A stretch of DNA of 64,000 bases from Rummeliibacillus pycnus (GTDB taxonomy: Bacteria; Bacillota; Bacilli; Bacillales_A; Planococcaceae): contig NZ_KZ614145.1 in the NCBI RefSeq assembly GCF_002884495.1, positions 1,316,423-1,380,422 of the forward strand. Reading direction: 5' to 3'. The notes beneath the pieces were generated by a model that saw nothing but the letters and a program-made list of their open reading frames with translations, was not told the DNA's origin and searched no databases. How positions within the stretch are numbered: position 1 is the stretch's first letter; each line of letters begins with the position of its first letter. Of this stretch, positions 1-8,582 are shown piece by piece. The position numbers were made by a program, and so were the translations under genes.

Positions 1-286
1 AGTAAAAACGATATAGAACTATACAACTTAAGAATATGAACTTTCTACTGCTTAATATGATTGAACATTTTTAAAACCGGTAAAAGACTCTTACCAATTT
101 TCCTTTCTATTATTATCTGAAAATTTTATATTTAAAATATAAACGATTTTAACCTATAAAACAAATGATTTTAATATTCTTTAAATAATTTCCAATTACT
201 TAAACATTAGTAGTTGTTTATTAATAGAAAAGACCATTACTTTTTTCTATTTTCGTCCGCATTTAATTCTTTCGACATATTTAGAC
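1..286. other. AT-rich intergenic start of window
   Basis: No open frame with a ribosome binding site is visible on either strand. The stretch is strongly AT-rich and simply leads into the antitoxin RNA promoter at 287. Confidence 0.5.
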
Positions 287-315
287 TTGTAAAAATCACA
301 ATTTAAACGTATATT
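287..315 (+). promoter_or_regulatory. Promoter of type I antitoxin RNA, copy 1
   Basis: TTGTAA (287-292) and TATATT (310-315) are separated by exactly 17 bases. The same arrangement stands in front of the two other copies of this RNA (33370 and 37314), so the position is supported by comparison within the window. The start point would be near 322. Confidence 0.7.
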
Positions 316-321
316 AGAATT

Positions 322-459
322 AAGTATTGAATAAATTAAAAAAGACCATTTGATGCTGGTACATCAAACGGCCAAATATAATAGTTGATTCCCTCAAGGG
401 GATTGGCTGTCTAGGGCATAACCCATCTGAGCTGGTAACTCAAGGATGGGTTATTTTTT
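322..459 (+). ncRNA. Antisense antitoxin RNA of type I TA locus, copy 1
   Basis: A predicted RNA of about 138 nt runs from the promoter at 287 to a rho-independent terminator (stem AACCCATC 420-427 with GATGGGTT 445-452, then a T run). It is transcribed against the 3' end of the toxin message, as RatA is against txpA and SR4 against bsrG in Bacillus subtilis. The same RNA, with the same hairpins, occurs at 33405 and 37349. Its boundaries are inferred from promoter and terminator, not measured. Confidence 0.7.
343..373 (-). terminator. Terminator of toxin mRNA, copy 1
   Basis: On the minus strand a stem (GCCGTTTGATGT paired with GCATCAAATGGTC) is followed by six T residues. It lies inside the antitoxin RNA on the other strand, so toxin message and antitoxin overlap over roughly 110 nt. 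Confidence 0.65.
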
Positions 460-534
460 ATTTCGAAATGCCAGAATTGTGACTACTAATGATGCGAAAC
501 TAACTGCAAACATTAATGATTCAGAAACTGACAT
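451..534 (-). CDS. Small hydrophobic type I toxin (BsrG/TxpA, holin-like toxin family), copy 1
   Basis: This 27-residue peptide begins MSVSESLMFAVSFASLVV and ends in a charged RNKK tail, which is the single-membrane-span pattern of the Bacillus putative holin-like toxins. A perfect GGAGGTG (minus strand, 542-548) is 8 nt before this ATG; an earlier ATG at 540 is too close to it. An extended -10 (TGC then TATAAT, 660-665, minus strand) would start the message near 653. The 5' leader contains CTCAAGGGTGGTTGGC, which can pair with AGCCAATCCCCTTGAG near the 3' end, a known way of keeping such messages inactive. The stop codon lies within the antitoxin RNA terminator stem. Very close relative at 37478. 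Confidence 0.75.
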   Translation of the reverse strand: MSVSESLMFAVSFASLVVTILAFRNKK

Positions 535-665
535 CGGCATCACCTCCGGGCCCATACGATATGGGTTATACAGACATTACCTAAAGCTTAGGTAAATTGT
601 CTGCTACATTTATACTGGGGTATGCCAACCACCCTTGAGCATCAATCTATTATAAAATCATTATA

Positions 666-959
666 GCAAACGTTTGTTCGTTTTAATAGTTAAAATGGTA
701 ATATTTATTGTCTTTTATTACTTTTATTATGTGCATATGATGAAATTTTATGTACAGTTTCTTCATTTATTTTCTCGTCTTCTGAGCAAATTTTAAATAG
801 GTTCCTCAACTTCCTCTCTCCAATCATTCAAGATATTTCCCCTGTAATTTCTAGAGACACGAAATATATTTTACAAATCATTCATTTTTCAGGTCTTTTT
901 TTTATACGATATATAAAATATCTAAATTTTCAAAAATATTATATGGATGGAGGGATTCT
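666..959. other. Intergenic region before the FAD oxidase
   Basis: No gene was seen. The last 30 bases hold a clear ribosome binding site (GGATGGAGGG) for the oxidase at 960. An AT-rich block around 900-925 could hold its promoter. Confidence 0.4.
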
Positions 960-2123
960 ATGAAAAAGGTGGATTTGATCATTGTAGGTGGTGGTGTTAT
1001 GGGTTCTAGTACTGCCTATTCCCTGCGAAAACTAGGTTTTGACGGCAGAATACTTGTTTTTGAAAAAGATCCTATTTATGAGTTTTCGTCTACTCCTAGA
1101 AGTGCTGGAGGAATTCGGCAGCTTTACACGACGGCTATTAATATTCAAATTAGTCGCTACAGTTTGCAATTTTATAAAGACTTCCCAAAGACCATGGCAA
1201 TTGAAGGAGAGCCTTCAGAAATTAACTTCCGCCAGAGGGGGTATTTATTCTTAGGAACTAACAAAACGATGTCTGGATTAGAAAAGCAAAAGGAGCTGCA
1301 AAATCAGTTCGGTGTTCCTTCTGAATTGTTGACTGCACATGATTTGCTGAACATTATTCCAGAATTAACGATTGAAGATTTAGCTGGGGGCCTTTATTGT
1401 CATGAAGATGGCTATCTTGATCCATATTCTGTCATGCAAGGTTTCAAGAAACATGCTCAAAAGATGGATGTGGAATATATTTACGATGAAGTTGATACGA
1501 TTTTAACTCAGCAAAATCATGTATCTGGAATTAGGCTAGTTGATGGTACCGTTTTCTATTCTCCAATTGTCATTAATTGTGCAGGTGCATGGGGTGTTTA
1601 TCTGAGTGAAAAGATTGGTATTCCACTCCCTATTCATCCATTGAAACGTCAAATCTTCCAATTTGATATTGCTACTCCATTAGAAAAGGAATTACCTCTT
1701 ACTGTCGATCCATCCAATGTGTACTTTCGGCATGAAGGCAATAAAATTTTATGTGGCTATTCTGAAAATGTCAAACCAGGCATTGATTTTTCTGTACAAC
1801 GTTCACTTTTTTACGATGAAATGTGGCCTATACTCGCTAATCGAGTAAAAAATTTTGAAAGAGCGAAAATTTCATCTGCCTGGGCTGGTTTGTATAGTTT
1901 TAATACGGTTGATCACAATGCCATCATTGGAAATCACCCAACAATGAAAGGCTACTATATGGCGTTAGGTTTTAGTGGTCATGGTATGCAGCAAGCCCCT
2001 GCTGTTGGACAAGGCCTAGCTGAATTAATTCATCTTGGAAAATATCAAAACATCGATTTACGACCACTACGTGTAGAAAGATTTGCAGAAAATGATCTGG
2101 TTTTAGAAGATGCGATTGTCTAA
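960..2123 (+). CDS. FAD-dependent amino/imino acid oxidoreductase (DAO family, sarcosine-oxidase-beta-like)
   Basis: The 387-residue protein has the Rossmann FAD-binding start (GGGVMGSS at 10-17) and the C-terminal flavin loop (FSGHGMQQAPAVGQG, about 340-355) of D-amino-acid oxidase family enzymes that oxidise secondary or N-methyl amines. It has no signal peptide, so it acts in the cytoplasm. The start is ATG after GGAGGG. It is followed after 36 nt by an ornithine-cyclodeaminase-family enzyme and then a Na+/solute symporter, so the three probably import and oxidise one amino or imino acid. The substrate cannot be read from sequence; sarcosine, D-proline, hydroxyproline or pipecolate are all possible. 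Confidence 0.75.
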   Translation: MKKVDLIIVGGGVMGSSTAYSLRKLGFDGRILVFEKDPIYEFSSTPRSAGGIRQLYTTAINIQISRYSLQFYKDFPKTMAIEGEPSEINFRQRGYLFLGTNKTMSGLEKQKELQNQFGVPSELLTAHDLLNIIPELTIEDLAGGLYCHEDGYLDPYSVMQGFKKHAQKMDVEYIYDEVDTILTQQNHVSGIRLVDGTVFYSPIVINCAGAWGVYLSEKIGIPLPIHPLKRQIFQFDIATPLEKELPLTVDPSNVYFRHEGNKILCGYSENVKPGIDFSVQRSLFYDEMWPILANRVKNFERAKISSAWAGLYSFNTVDHNAIIGNHPTMKGYYMALGFSGHGMQQAPAVGQGLAELIHLGKYQNIDLRPLRVERFAENDLVLEDAIV

Positions 2124-2159
2124 AGTTACATTAACTCATTGAAAGGAGGTATTCGTACT

Positions 2160-3125
2160 TTGCTCATCTTAAATGAACAAGATATGCTACAAGCTGTAAC
2201 GATGAACGATGTAATCCTTGCGATTGAAGAAGCTTATACTCTCTATGATTCTAGTGATTTTCTAATGCCATTACGCAATCAACTTTCAGATGATGATCAT
2301 ACGATGCTCTTAATGCCCTGCATTGCAAATGATTCGGCTGGTTTGAAAGTTGTTCATGTATCTCCTAATAATCGAGAGTATCCCGTTACACAAGGTATTA
2401 TGATACTAAATAATCGGGAAAATGGTTCAATACAAGCAATTCTAAATGGCACTGTATTAACGAATATGCGAACTGGTGCTATTGGTGGAGTTGCGATTAA
2501 ATATTTAGCACTTGAAAATGCCGCTTCTGTTGGTTTAATCGGTACAGGTACCCAAGGATTTCATCAATTGATTGCTGCCTGTACGGTCAGAGATATCAAG
2601 CATATCTATTTATGGAGTCGAACACCTTCCAAATTACCATCCTTTGTTCATAATTTAAAAAAGCATATCGCAAATGATATCAAAATCCATATCGTAAATA
2701 ATACTTCTGAGTTAGTATATGAAGCTGACATCATTATTACAGCTACAACCTCTAATACACCTGTTCTTCCTGATATTCAAAATATTTATAACGGCAAACT
2801 TCTGATTGGTATCGGGTCCTATCAACCACAAATGAGAGAGTTTTCGGATGCGGTCTATCAAAATTTAGATGTTATATATATCGATACTTTAGATGCTATC
2901 CATGAAAGTGGAGATGTTATCGACCCTATTCACAATCATTGGATCACAGCAACACAAGTCATACCTTTTTCGAAAGTGGTGACACATAAAGTGAAGCCTA
3001 CCCTCTCCGAATTTCAGCCGACAGTCTTCAAATCAACAGGTATGGCCCTCTTTGATTTAGTGGTTGGTCAAGTTATCTATGAAAAAGCTTTAAATCAACA
3101 AATTGGTCAATCAGTTCACCTATAA
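2160..3125 (+). CDS. Ornithine cyclodeaminase / mu-crystallin family dehydrogenase
   Basis: The protein of 321 residues shows the family layout: a substrate half with conserved GLKVVHVSP and RTGA, then a Rossmann NAD(P) fold (GLIGTGTQG near residue 126). Family members include ornithine cyclodeaminase, alanine dehydrogenase and delta1-pyrroline-2-carboxylate reductase. A longer reading would start at TTG 2139, but AAAGGAGG (2142-2149) sits inside it, so TTG 2160 is the likely start. Next to a DAO-family oxidase, the reductase function is attractive: the oxidase would make a cyclic imine and this enzyme would reduce it to the L-amino acid. That pairing is inference. Confidence 0.75.
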   Translation: MLILNEQDMLQAVTMNDVILAIEEAYTLYDSSDFLMPLRNQLSDDDHTMLLMPCIANDSAGLKVVHVSPNNREYPVTQGIMILNNRENGSIQAILNGTVLTNMRTGAIGGVAIKYLALENAASVGLIGTGTQGFHQLIAACTVRDIKHIYLWSRTPSKLPSFVHNLKKHIANDIKIHIVNNTSELVYEADIIITATTSNTPVLPDIQNIYNGKLLIGIGSYQPQMREFSDAVYQNLDVIYIDTLDAIHESGDVIDPIHNHWITATQVIPFSKVVTHKVKPTLSEFQPTVFKSTGMALFDLVVGQVIYEKALNQQIGQSVHL

Positions 3126-3275
3126 TTTTTCTTTACCTTATGAAAGGGTAGCTGTTTTCCCTTATCTATCTTCTTGAATTTACCGAAAAAAAGAAGTCTA
3201 GCTTTTTTAGCCTCCTCACATTCTTCGGGATGAATCTTAGTGCCTGTAAATGCAGGATAATAAGGAGATGATCGA

Positions 3276-4748
3276 TTGAATACGATTGTTTTAGTTGAAT
3301 TTATCCTCTACTGTGTATTTATGTTAGGAATTGGGTATTTCTTTAGCCGAAGGGATATGGGACATTCTGATTTTCTATTAGGTGGCAAGAAAATACCAGG
3401 ATGGGTGTTAGCTTTTTCTGAACGAGCAACAGGTGAATCTGCTTGGCTACTTCTTGGATATACAGGATTTGTCTATTCAACAGGATTATCTGGAATATGG
3501 GTGGCTATTGGTATTGCTCTTGGTATCGTATTTTCATGGCTATTTTTAGCGAAAAGATTTATGCAAGATGCAGAAAAATATCAGGTGATGACGCTTCCAG
3601 GTTATTTAGCAAAAAGATTTCCAACCCATGGGAAGATCATTTTATGGATCGCTACTATTTTAATCTTTAGTTTTATGATGTTCTATTTTGGAGCACAAAT
3701 TGCGGGAGCAGGCAAAACTCTCTTTACGGTATTCGGTATTCATACAACGGTCGGTATGATTTTAAGTATTGTCATCGTTATTCTCTTGTCGTACGCAGGT
3801 GGATTTGTGAGCGTTGCGTGGACAGACATGATCCAAAGCTTAATGATGCTTACTACATTAGTAGTCCTACCTATAGTTGCACTATATCATATTTATACAA
3901 GTGATTTATCCATCAGTCATGCATTAAGTACTTCTGGCTCCGAGATTAGCTCATGGACAGGCGGTGTTACAGGTTTTGCCTTAGGTTTATTATTATTCAA
4001 TAATTTTGCTTGGTTCTTTGGTTTTCTTGGAGGGCAACCTCAACTAAGTTCTCGATTTATGGCATTGAAAAACAAGAAAGAAGCAAATACTGGTAGTATT
4101 GTTGCCATCGTTTGGACGATATTGGCTTATTCTGGTGCCTTCTTAATTGGGATAACGGCTATTACACTTTATCAAGATCAGCCATTTACAGATGTTGAAA
4201 CAGTGCTTCCCTTTATGGCTCTTGATCTTCTTCCCCCTTGGATTTCTGGACTATTACTTTCAGGGATTCTTGCTGCCATTATCTCTACTGCTGATTCTCA
4301 ACTTTTAGTCATGACAAGTTCGGTTAGTGAAGATATTGTCAATAAAGCACTAGGCAAAACACTAACAGAAAAGCAACTTGTGAAAATTTCAAGGATTACG
4401 ATTGTTGTTGCAGGATTAGTAGGTTTAATGATTGCCTTAACATCAAAATCACTTGTGTACCTAGTGGTTAGCTGGGCTTGGGCTGGTGTTGGTTGCACCC
4501 TATCACCTGCTATTATTCTTACATTTATATGGAAACGTTACTCAGGTATTGGTGTTATTGCCACTATTATTACTGGCTTTGTTAGTACAGTTATTTGGAT
4601 TTCAACACCTCTGGAAAATATCATAAGTTCACGCTTTACTACTTTTTTCATAGCCGCATTATTGGGAATTGTATTCAGCCTTCTATTCCCAGATAAACAA
4701 GAGAAAACAGAAGAAAAGAAAGGTGCTGATGAAATAATTGCTTCGTGA
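3276..4748 (+). CDS. Sodium:solute symporter, PutP-like (SSS family)
   Basis: This 490-residue integral membrane protein has about 13 hydrophobic segments and the sodium/proline symporter signature: GGKKIPGWVLAFSERATGES near 40-55 and the GGFVSVAWTDMIQ loop near 170. The C-terminus is a charged cytoplasmic tail. It starts with TTG, 8 nt after AAGGAG. It follows the oxidase and the cyclodeaminase-family gene on the same strand with a 150-nt gap, so it probably brings in their substrate, most likely proline or a related imino acid. The substrate is inferred from overall PutP likeness. Confidence 0.8.
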   Translation: MNTIVLVEFILYCVFMLGIGYFFSRRDMGHSDFLLGGKKIPGWVLAFSERATGESAWLLLGYTGFVYSTGLSGIWVAIGIALGIVFSWLFLAKRFMQDAEKYQVMTLPGYLAKRFPTHGKIILWIATILIFSFMMFYFGAQIAGAGKTLFTVFGIHTTVGMILSIVIVILLSYAGGFVSVAWTDMIQSLMMLTTLVVLPIVALYHIYTSDLSISHALSTSGSEISSWTGGVTGFALGLLLFNNFAWFFGFLGGQPQLSSRFMALKNKKEANTGSIVAIVWTILAYSGAFLIGITAITLYQDQPFTDVETVLPFMALDLLPPWISGLLLSGILAAIISTADSQLLVMTSSVSEDIVNKALGKTLTEKQLVKISRITIVVAGLVGLMIALTSKSLVYLVVSWAWAGVGCTLSPAIILTFIWKRYSGIGVIATIITGFVSTVIWISTPLENIISSRFTTFFIAALLGIVFSLLFPDKQEKTEEKKGADEIIAS

Positions 4749-4913
4749 ATTAATAAAAAAGTCCTCTTGTATAATGGACCATCAATCAATCATAAACTTT
4801 GCATCAAATAAGCGGTCATCGTAGAAAAGTTAAAAATTTAAAAAAAATCTACAATTCCACATATAATATGATAAAATAGCTTTTGAACAAAATAATTATT
4901 TACTAAATGTAAG

Positions 4914-4949
4914 AGAGGTACTAGACCAACCCTCTATAAAAAACTAGGG
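4914..4949 (+). promoter_or_regulatory. PreQ1-I riboswitch
   Basis: AGAGG (4914-4918), a loop containing CTAG, CCCTCT, then the A-rich tail ATAAAAAACTAGGG match the compact class I preQ1 aptamer: a stem of about 5 bp with an A-rich tail folding back as an H-type pseudoknot. It is followed at once by a terminator hairpin, so it should turn off the downstream transporter when preQ1 is bound. Downstream is a queuosine-precursor transporter, which fits. Confidence 0.88.
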
Positions 4950-4951
4950 AT

Positions 4952-4980
4952 TACTATATCTTTAGGATATAGTTTTTTTA
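4952..4980 (+). terminator. Riboswitch-controlled terminator
   Basis: ACTATATC, a five-base loop, GATATAGT and then a run of T residues, directly after the preQ1 aptamer. The 5' side of the stem overlaps the end of the aptamer region, as expected for a transcription-attenuating expression platform. Confidence 0.8.
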
Positions 4981-5029
4981 TTTTGCTAGGTTCCTTCTTA
5001 TTTTTAGAAATATGGAAGGAGTGAGAGAT

Positions 5030-5065
5030 ATGGATTGTTTAAATAGTGAAAAGAAAGTTACATAA
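5030..5065 (+). CDS. Possible 11-residue leader peptide
   Basis: ATG at 5030 opens an 11-codon frame, MDCLNSEKKVT, preceded by GGAAGGAG at an ideal 9-nt distance. It lies in the 5' leader between the riboswitch terminator and the transporter. The strong ribosome site is the only reason to list it. It may be a leader peptide, a remnant of a lost gene, or chance. Confidence 0.3.
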   Translation: MDCLNSEKKVT

Positions 5066-5157
5066 TCAAATGAAACTTCCTTTAGTGAGGTTCCTCAAAC
5101 CCACTAATATAGATTAACGTTTAATAAAAATTCACTATTTCAAAGGAGTCTTTTTCA

Positions 5158-5691
5158 ATGAGAATTTTCTTATATCTCTTAGCAATTGTTCTAGCAAATG
5201 TTATCACAGCAAATTTTGCCCCACTTATACTTGGGATATTTATTATACCTTATGGCTCATTCCTAATCGGAGCTACTTTCATTTTACGAGATCTTGTACA
5301 AAATAAATATGGCAAGAAAAAAACGTATCTATTTATCGGACTTGCTTTACTACTATCTGCTATTTCTAGTTATTTATTAGGTGATACATTATGGATTGTC
5401 TTCGCCAGTGCAGTAAGCTTTGCAGTATCTGAGACTTCTGATACTGAAATATACTCTAGAATAAAAGCGTCCATCAGTATGAGAATTTTATATAGTGGTG
5501 TTGTTGGGGGGATCCTAGATTCTACGATTTTCGTCATCGTCGGATTGTCTCCACTTGGTGCAGGATTTGTTCCATGGGATGCTGTTTGGATGGCGATTTT
5601 AGGCCAAATCATCATTAAGATTGTGATGCAATTTTTGGGTGTTATGGTTCTTCAATTCACCCCTATCACCAAAGAACGCTTTGCGAATTAA
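5158..5691 (+). CDS. Queuosine precursor transporter, VUT/YhhQ family
   Basis: This 177-residue protein has about six membrane segments and the VUT-family pattern: an early LANVITANF, then GATFILRDLVQNKYGKK, then an acidic turn SETSDTEIYSR. Family members (E. coli YhhQ) import preQ0/preQ1 for making queuosine, the modified base in Asn, Asp, His and Tyr tRNAs. The preQ1-I riboswitch about 210 nt upstream supports this independently. The start is ATG after AAAGGAG. The gene stands alone, ended by a terminator at 5798. Confidence 0.85.
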   Translation: MRIFLYLLAIVLANVITANFAPLILGIFIIPYGSFLIGATFILRDLVQNKYGKKKTYLFIGLALLLSAISSYLLGDTLWIVFASAVSFAVSETSDTEIYSRIKASISMRILYSGVVGGILDSTIFVIVGLSPLGAGFVPWDAVWMAILGQIIIKIVMQFLGVMVLQFTPITKERFAN

Positions 5692-5797
5692 TAAAAATAT
5701 CTAACAGATCTACCCAGTTGATTTTATTAAAAATCAAAAATCAATCTACAAAAGAACTAAATAGCAAGCAATTTATTAAGATGTTGCACATTTAACT

Positions 5798-5838
5798 AAG
5801 GCAGAATCATAAAGATTCTGCCTTTTGTAATTTTTTTA
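5798..5838 (+). terminator. Terminator of the VUT transporter gene
   Basis: AAGGCAGAATC and GATTCTGCCTT form an 11-bp stem around a 5-nt loop, followed by TTTGTAATTTTTTT. Confidence 0.8.
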
Positions 5839-5977
5839 ATAAGGAGATTTTATCTATCTCCTCCCTAATAGATAACCACATAATACCATAAAAGTAATTT
5901 GACCCTATTGCAGAATATAATCCCTACTATTGTATGACATCTATATGTATCACTCATTATGTAAAATTCCTACTGTA

Positions 5978-6016
5978 AAAAGAAAAAATGCAACTGCTCA
6001 TATTGAACAGTTGCAC
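5978..6016 (-). terminator. Terminator downstream of the rimL-like locus
   Basis: On the minus strand TGCAACTGTTC pairs with GAGCAGTTGCA and runs into TTTTTTCTTTTT. It serves the acetyltransferase locus that ends at 6046. Confidence 0.75.
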
Positions 6017-6045
6017 TTTTACCCTATTGAGAACTATTTTTTCCT

Positions 6046-6600
6046 TTAATGAAATGAACCCACTTGAGTGTCACTCTTTAAAAGACTAAAAGTGATTAAG
6101 TCTTCATAGTGATCATACAACCATTGTCCACTACGCTTTATACCTTCTTGTATAAATCCCAATCTTAAAGGGATTGAGATACTTTTCTGATTATTAGCTG
6201 CACACTGTATTTCGATTCTATGTATACCTATTTTTTCAAAAAGATACTTTACTAGTGCTTTTACACTCTTCGTAATAATTCCTTTGCCTTGAGCATCCTC
6301 AGACAAAAAATACCCTATACTAGTTGCCTTGTTCTTCCAGTCAATATAGTGTAGCCCAATCATACCCACAAGTTCTCCATTATAACGGATTCCAGCATCA
6401 AAACCATCATTATTAGCATAATTAGTGATCCATATTGGTATGATCGTTTCAAAATCCTCTGCTGATTTCCTTTTATCAATCATTAGTAACCATTTTTTCA
6501 AATGATTTCTATTTTTATCCACTAATTGAAATAACCCCTCTTTATGGTGTTGCTATAATAACTCAATCTCTATCTCCTTATCTACTTTGTACGAAAACAT
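6046..6600 (-). pseudogene. RimL-like GNAT acetyltransferase interrupted by an in-frame stop
   Basis: The C-terminal 158 residues form a clear GNAT domain of the ribosomal-protein acetyltransferase type: GMIGLHYIDW, the acetyl-CoA loop SEDAQGKGI, and RLGFIQEG near the end. The normal start is ATG 6600, with GGAGG 7 nt before it, giving MFSYKVDKEIEIELL and then TAG (6555-6553). The same frame continues after the stop as QHHKEGLFQLVDKNRNHL, exactly what family members show. One base change (CAG to TAG) would explain this. Unless the stop is suppressed, or translation restarts at GTG 6522 to give a shortened protein, the gene is inactive. A sequencing error cannot be excluded. Confidence 0.8.
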
Positions 6601-6915
6601 TTCATGCCTCCATTTGACTTTTATTCATACATTTGAGTTCATTTCTTAATTTAATTTTGAACTTATTTACGAACGTTTTATCACTTGTTTTTTCATTAGT
6701 TAGATCGGATTCCCCTATATACAGAGCTCTCCACGGTTAATAATCATAAATCCAGATTGAGGACTTAAGTTGTCAGATTCGTGGATTGAACCAATTCTTC
6801 CATATCGATTTGCTAGAACCAACTTTTTTCACGAAAGTCATTACATTTTGAAGGAGGATTAAATGTGTTATAATCCTCCTCTCATTTGCCAATTCAATTT
6901 GTACTACATTATTAC
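6601..6915. other. Intergenic region, convergent/tandem gap
   Basis: No gene was seen. A hairpin at 6851-6882 (AGGAGGATTA paired with TAATCCTCCT) lies just past purU on its strand and may end that transcript, though its T tail is weak. Confidence 0.4.
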
Positions 6916-7824
6916 TTATTGAAATACAATCGTCTTATTTCCTTCCACAATAATGCGGTTTTCTAAATGCCATTTAACAGCTTTTACAAGGACACGACGT
7001 TCAATTTGACGACCAATTTTCTTCAGCTGTTCAGCATCATCACGATGGTCTACTCGCTCTACGTCTTGTTCAATAATAGGTCCTTCATCCAAATCATTGG
7101 TTACATAATGTGAAGTTGCGCCAATAAGCTTCACTCCACGTGCAAATGCACGTTCATATGGACCTGCTCCGATAAATGCTGGTAAGAATGAATGATGAAT
7201 GTTAATAATGCGGTTTTTAAAATGATTGACAAAGTCTGGTGTTAAAATTTGCATGTATCGTGCTAAGATCAGCACATCGACCTGATATTCTTCCACTAAG
7301 CGAATTTGTTCTTTTTCCACTTGCTGGCGAATATCCTTATTAGCAGGAATGTAATAGAATGGAATGCCTAATGCCTCAACCATTGAGCGTGCTGTTTCAT
7401 GATTACTAATAACAAGTGCAATATCCGTTTCTAAATCGCCATTTTGCCATTCCCATAAAAGCTCTAACAAACAATGTGTCTCCTTTGATACAAAAATTGC
7501 AGAACGTTGGCGAATATTCCGATAGTAAAAATGGTATTCCATCTGATACTCTGTGGCAATTTTTTCAAACTCTTTTTCCATTTGTTTTGCTTTTAATGGT
7601 AAGTTGTCTGAATAATATTCAATACGAATAAAAAACATACCCTTCTCTGGGTCAGTAGAAAACTGATTGGATTCGATAATATTGGCATCATATTGATGTA
7701 AAAATGTAGATAATGCCGATACAATTCCAGGTTTATCCGAACATTTTACTAACAGCCTTGCTCGATTTACATATCTATTATTTTCTAGGTTTGATTTTTC
7801 ATTTTGTTCCATATTTATGGTCAT
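6916..7824 (-). CDS. purU: Formyltetrahydrofolate deformylase
   Basis: PurU hydrolyses 10-formyltetrahydrofolate to formate and tetrahydrofolate, balancing one-carbon pools for purine synthesis. The 302-residue protein has an N-terminal ACT-like regulatory domain (RARLLVKCSDKPGIVSALS, about 20-40), then a formyltransferase domain with INIHHSFLPAF and the catalytic stretch TSHYVTNDLDEGPIIEQD (His and Asp of the active site). ATG 7824 is preferred: GGAGATG lies just before it, whereas the longer reading to 7884 has no ribosome site. Length and layout are normal for PurU. Monocistronic. Confidence 0.92.
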   Translation of the reverse strand: MTINMEQNEKSNLENNRYVNRARLLVKCSDKPGIVSALSTFLHQYDANIIESNQFSTDPEKGMFFIRIEYYSDNLPLKAKQMEKEFEKIATEYQMEYHFYYRNIRQRSAIFVSKETHCLLELLWEWQNGDLETDIALVISNHETARSMVEALGIPFYYIPANKDIRQQVEKEQIRLVEEYQVDVLILARYMQILTPDFVNHFKNRIINIHHSFLPAFIGAGPYERAFARGVKLIGATSHYVTNDLDEGPIIEQDVERVDHRDDAEQLKKIGRQIERRVLVKAVKWHLENRIIVEGNKTIVFQ

Positions 7825-7956
7825 TTTTACATCTCCTATATAAAATATATTCTTAATTATCAAACAATTTAGAGCGATACTCAAGTCATTTCTTCTTCAA
7901 CAAATAAAATAAACATGGATATACTGTAGTATATAACCCTTTCAAGGAAAGAAGCG

Positions 7957-8496
7957 GTGAATATGGGAAATTCATTTCGATACGATCCTTTTCAAAATCT
8001 CCAAGAAAAAAATATGTCTTTTGAAGACGTATTTAATCATATCGTTGACTTTATGATGTTAAATCCAAGAGGTAATTATCGCTTAATTGTCGGGACAGAC
8101 TCACAAGTTCATAAAGATTGCACTGTATTTATCACGGGTATTGTCATTTTACGTGAAAATAAAGGTGTGTGGGCATGTATTAGAAAAGTGATTGTACCCA
8201 GGAAAATGTTACATTTACATGAACGTATTTCACTAGAACTCTCTTTTACGGAAGAAATCGTCTCAATGTTTACGGAAGAAAAGAAAAAACAGTTAATTGA
8301 TATAATCCTTCCATTTATATATGAAGGTTCATCCTTCTCAATGGAAGGGCATATTGATATTGGGGCTGGAAAACGTAACAAAACAAGAGAATTTGTAAAT
8401 GAAATGGTGTCTAGAATAGAATCAATCGGTGTTGAGCCGAAGATTAAGCCAGATGCATTTGTGGCCTCCCATTATGCAAATCGGTATACAAGATAA
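7957..8496 (+). CDS. ykuK: YkuK family RNase H-like protein (DUF458)
   Basis: The 179-residue protein matches Bacillus YkuK: a central LIVGTDSQVHKDCTVFITGIVI strand pair, with the acidic Asp of an RNase H-like fold, and a conserved end (HIDIGAGKRNKTREFVNEM, then KPDAFVASHYANRYT). The biochemical role of YkuK is not settled; the fold suggests a nuclease or nucleic-acid binder. The start may be GTG 7957 (AAGGA 8 nt upstream) or ATG 7963. Divergent from purU, with a 130-bp shared promoter region and its own terminator at 8549. Confidence 0.8.
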   Translation: MNMGNSFRYDPFQNLQEKNMSFEDVFNHIVDFMMLNPRGNYRLIVGTDSQVHKDCTVFITGIVILRENKGVWACIRKVIVPRKMLHLHERISLELSFTEEIVSMFTEEKKKQLIDIILPFIYEGSSFSMEGHIDIGAGKRNKTREFVNEMVSRIESIGVEPKIKPDAFVASHYANRYTR

Positions 8497-8548
8497 AATA
8501 CATTTTATCATTAGTGTTTTTAGAACTCAATTACCTATTATGTTTGTA

Positions 8549-8582
8549 ATCCACCTGAGCGTAAGGTGGGTTATTTTTTTTA
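8549..8582 (+). terminator. Terminator of ykuK
   Basis: AATCCACCT and AGGTGGGTT form the stem, followed by ATTTTTTTT. Confidence 0.8.
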
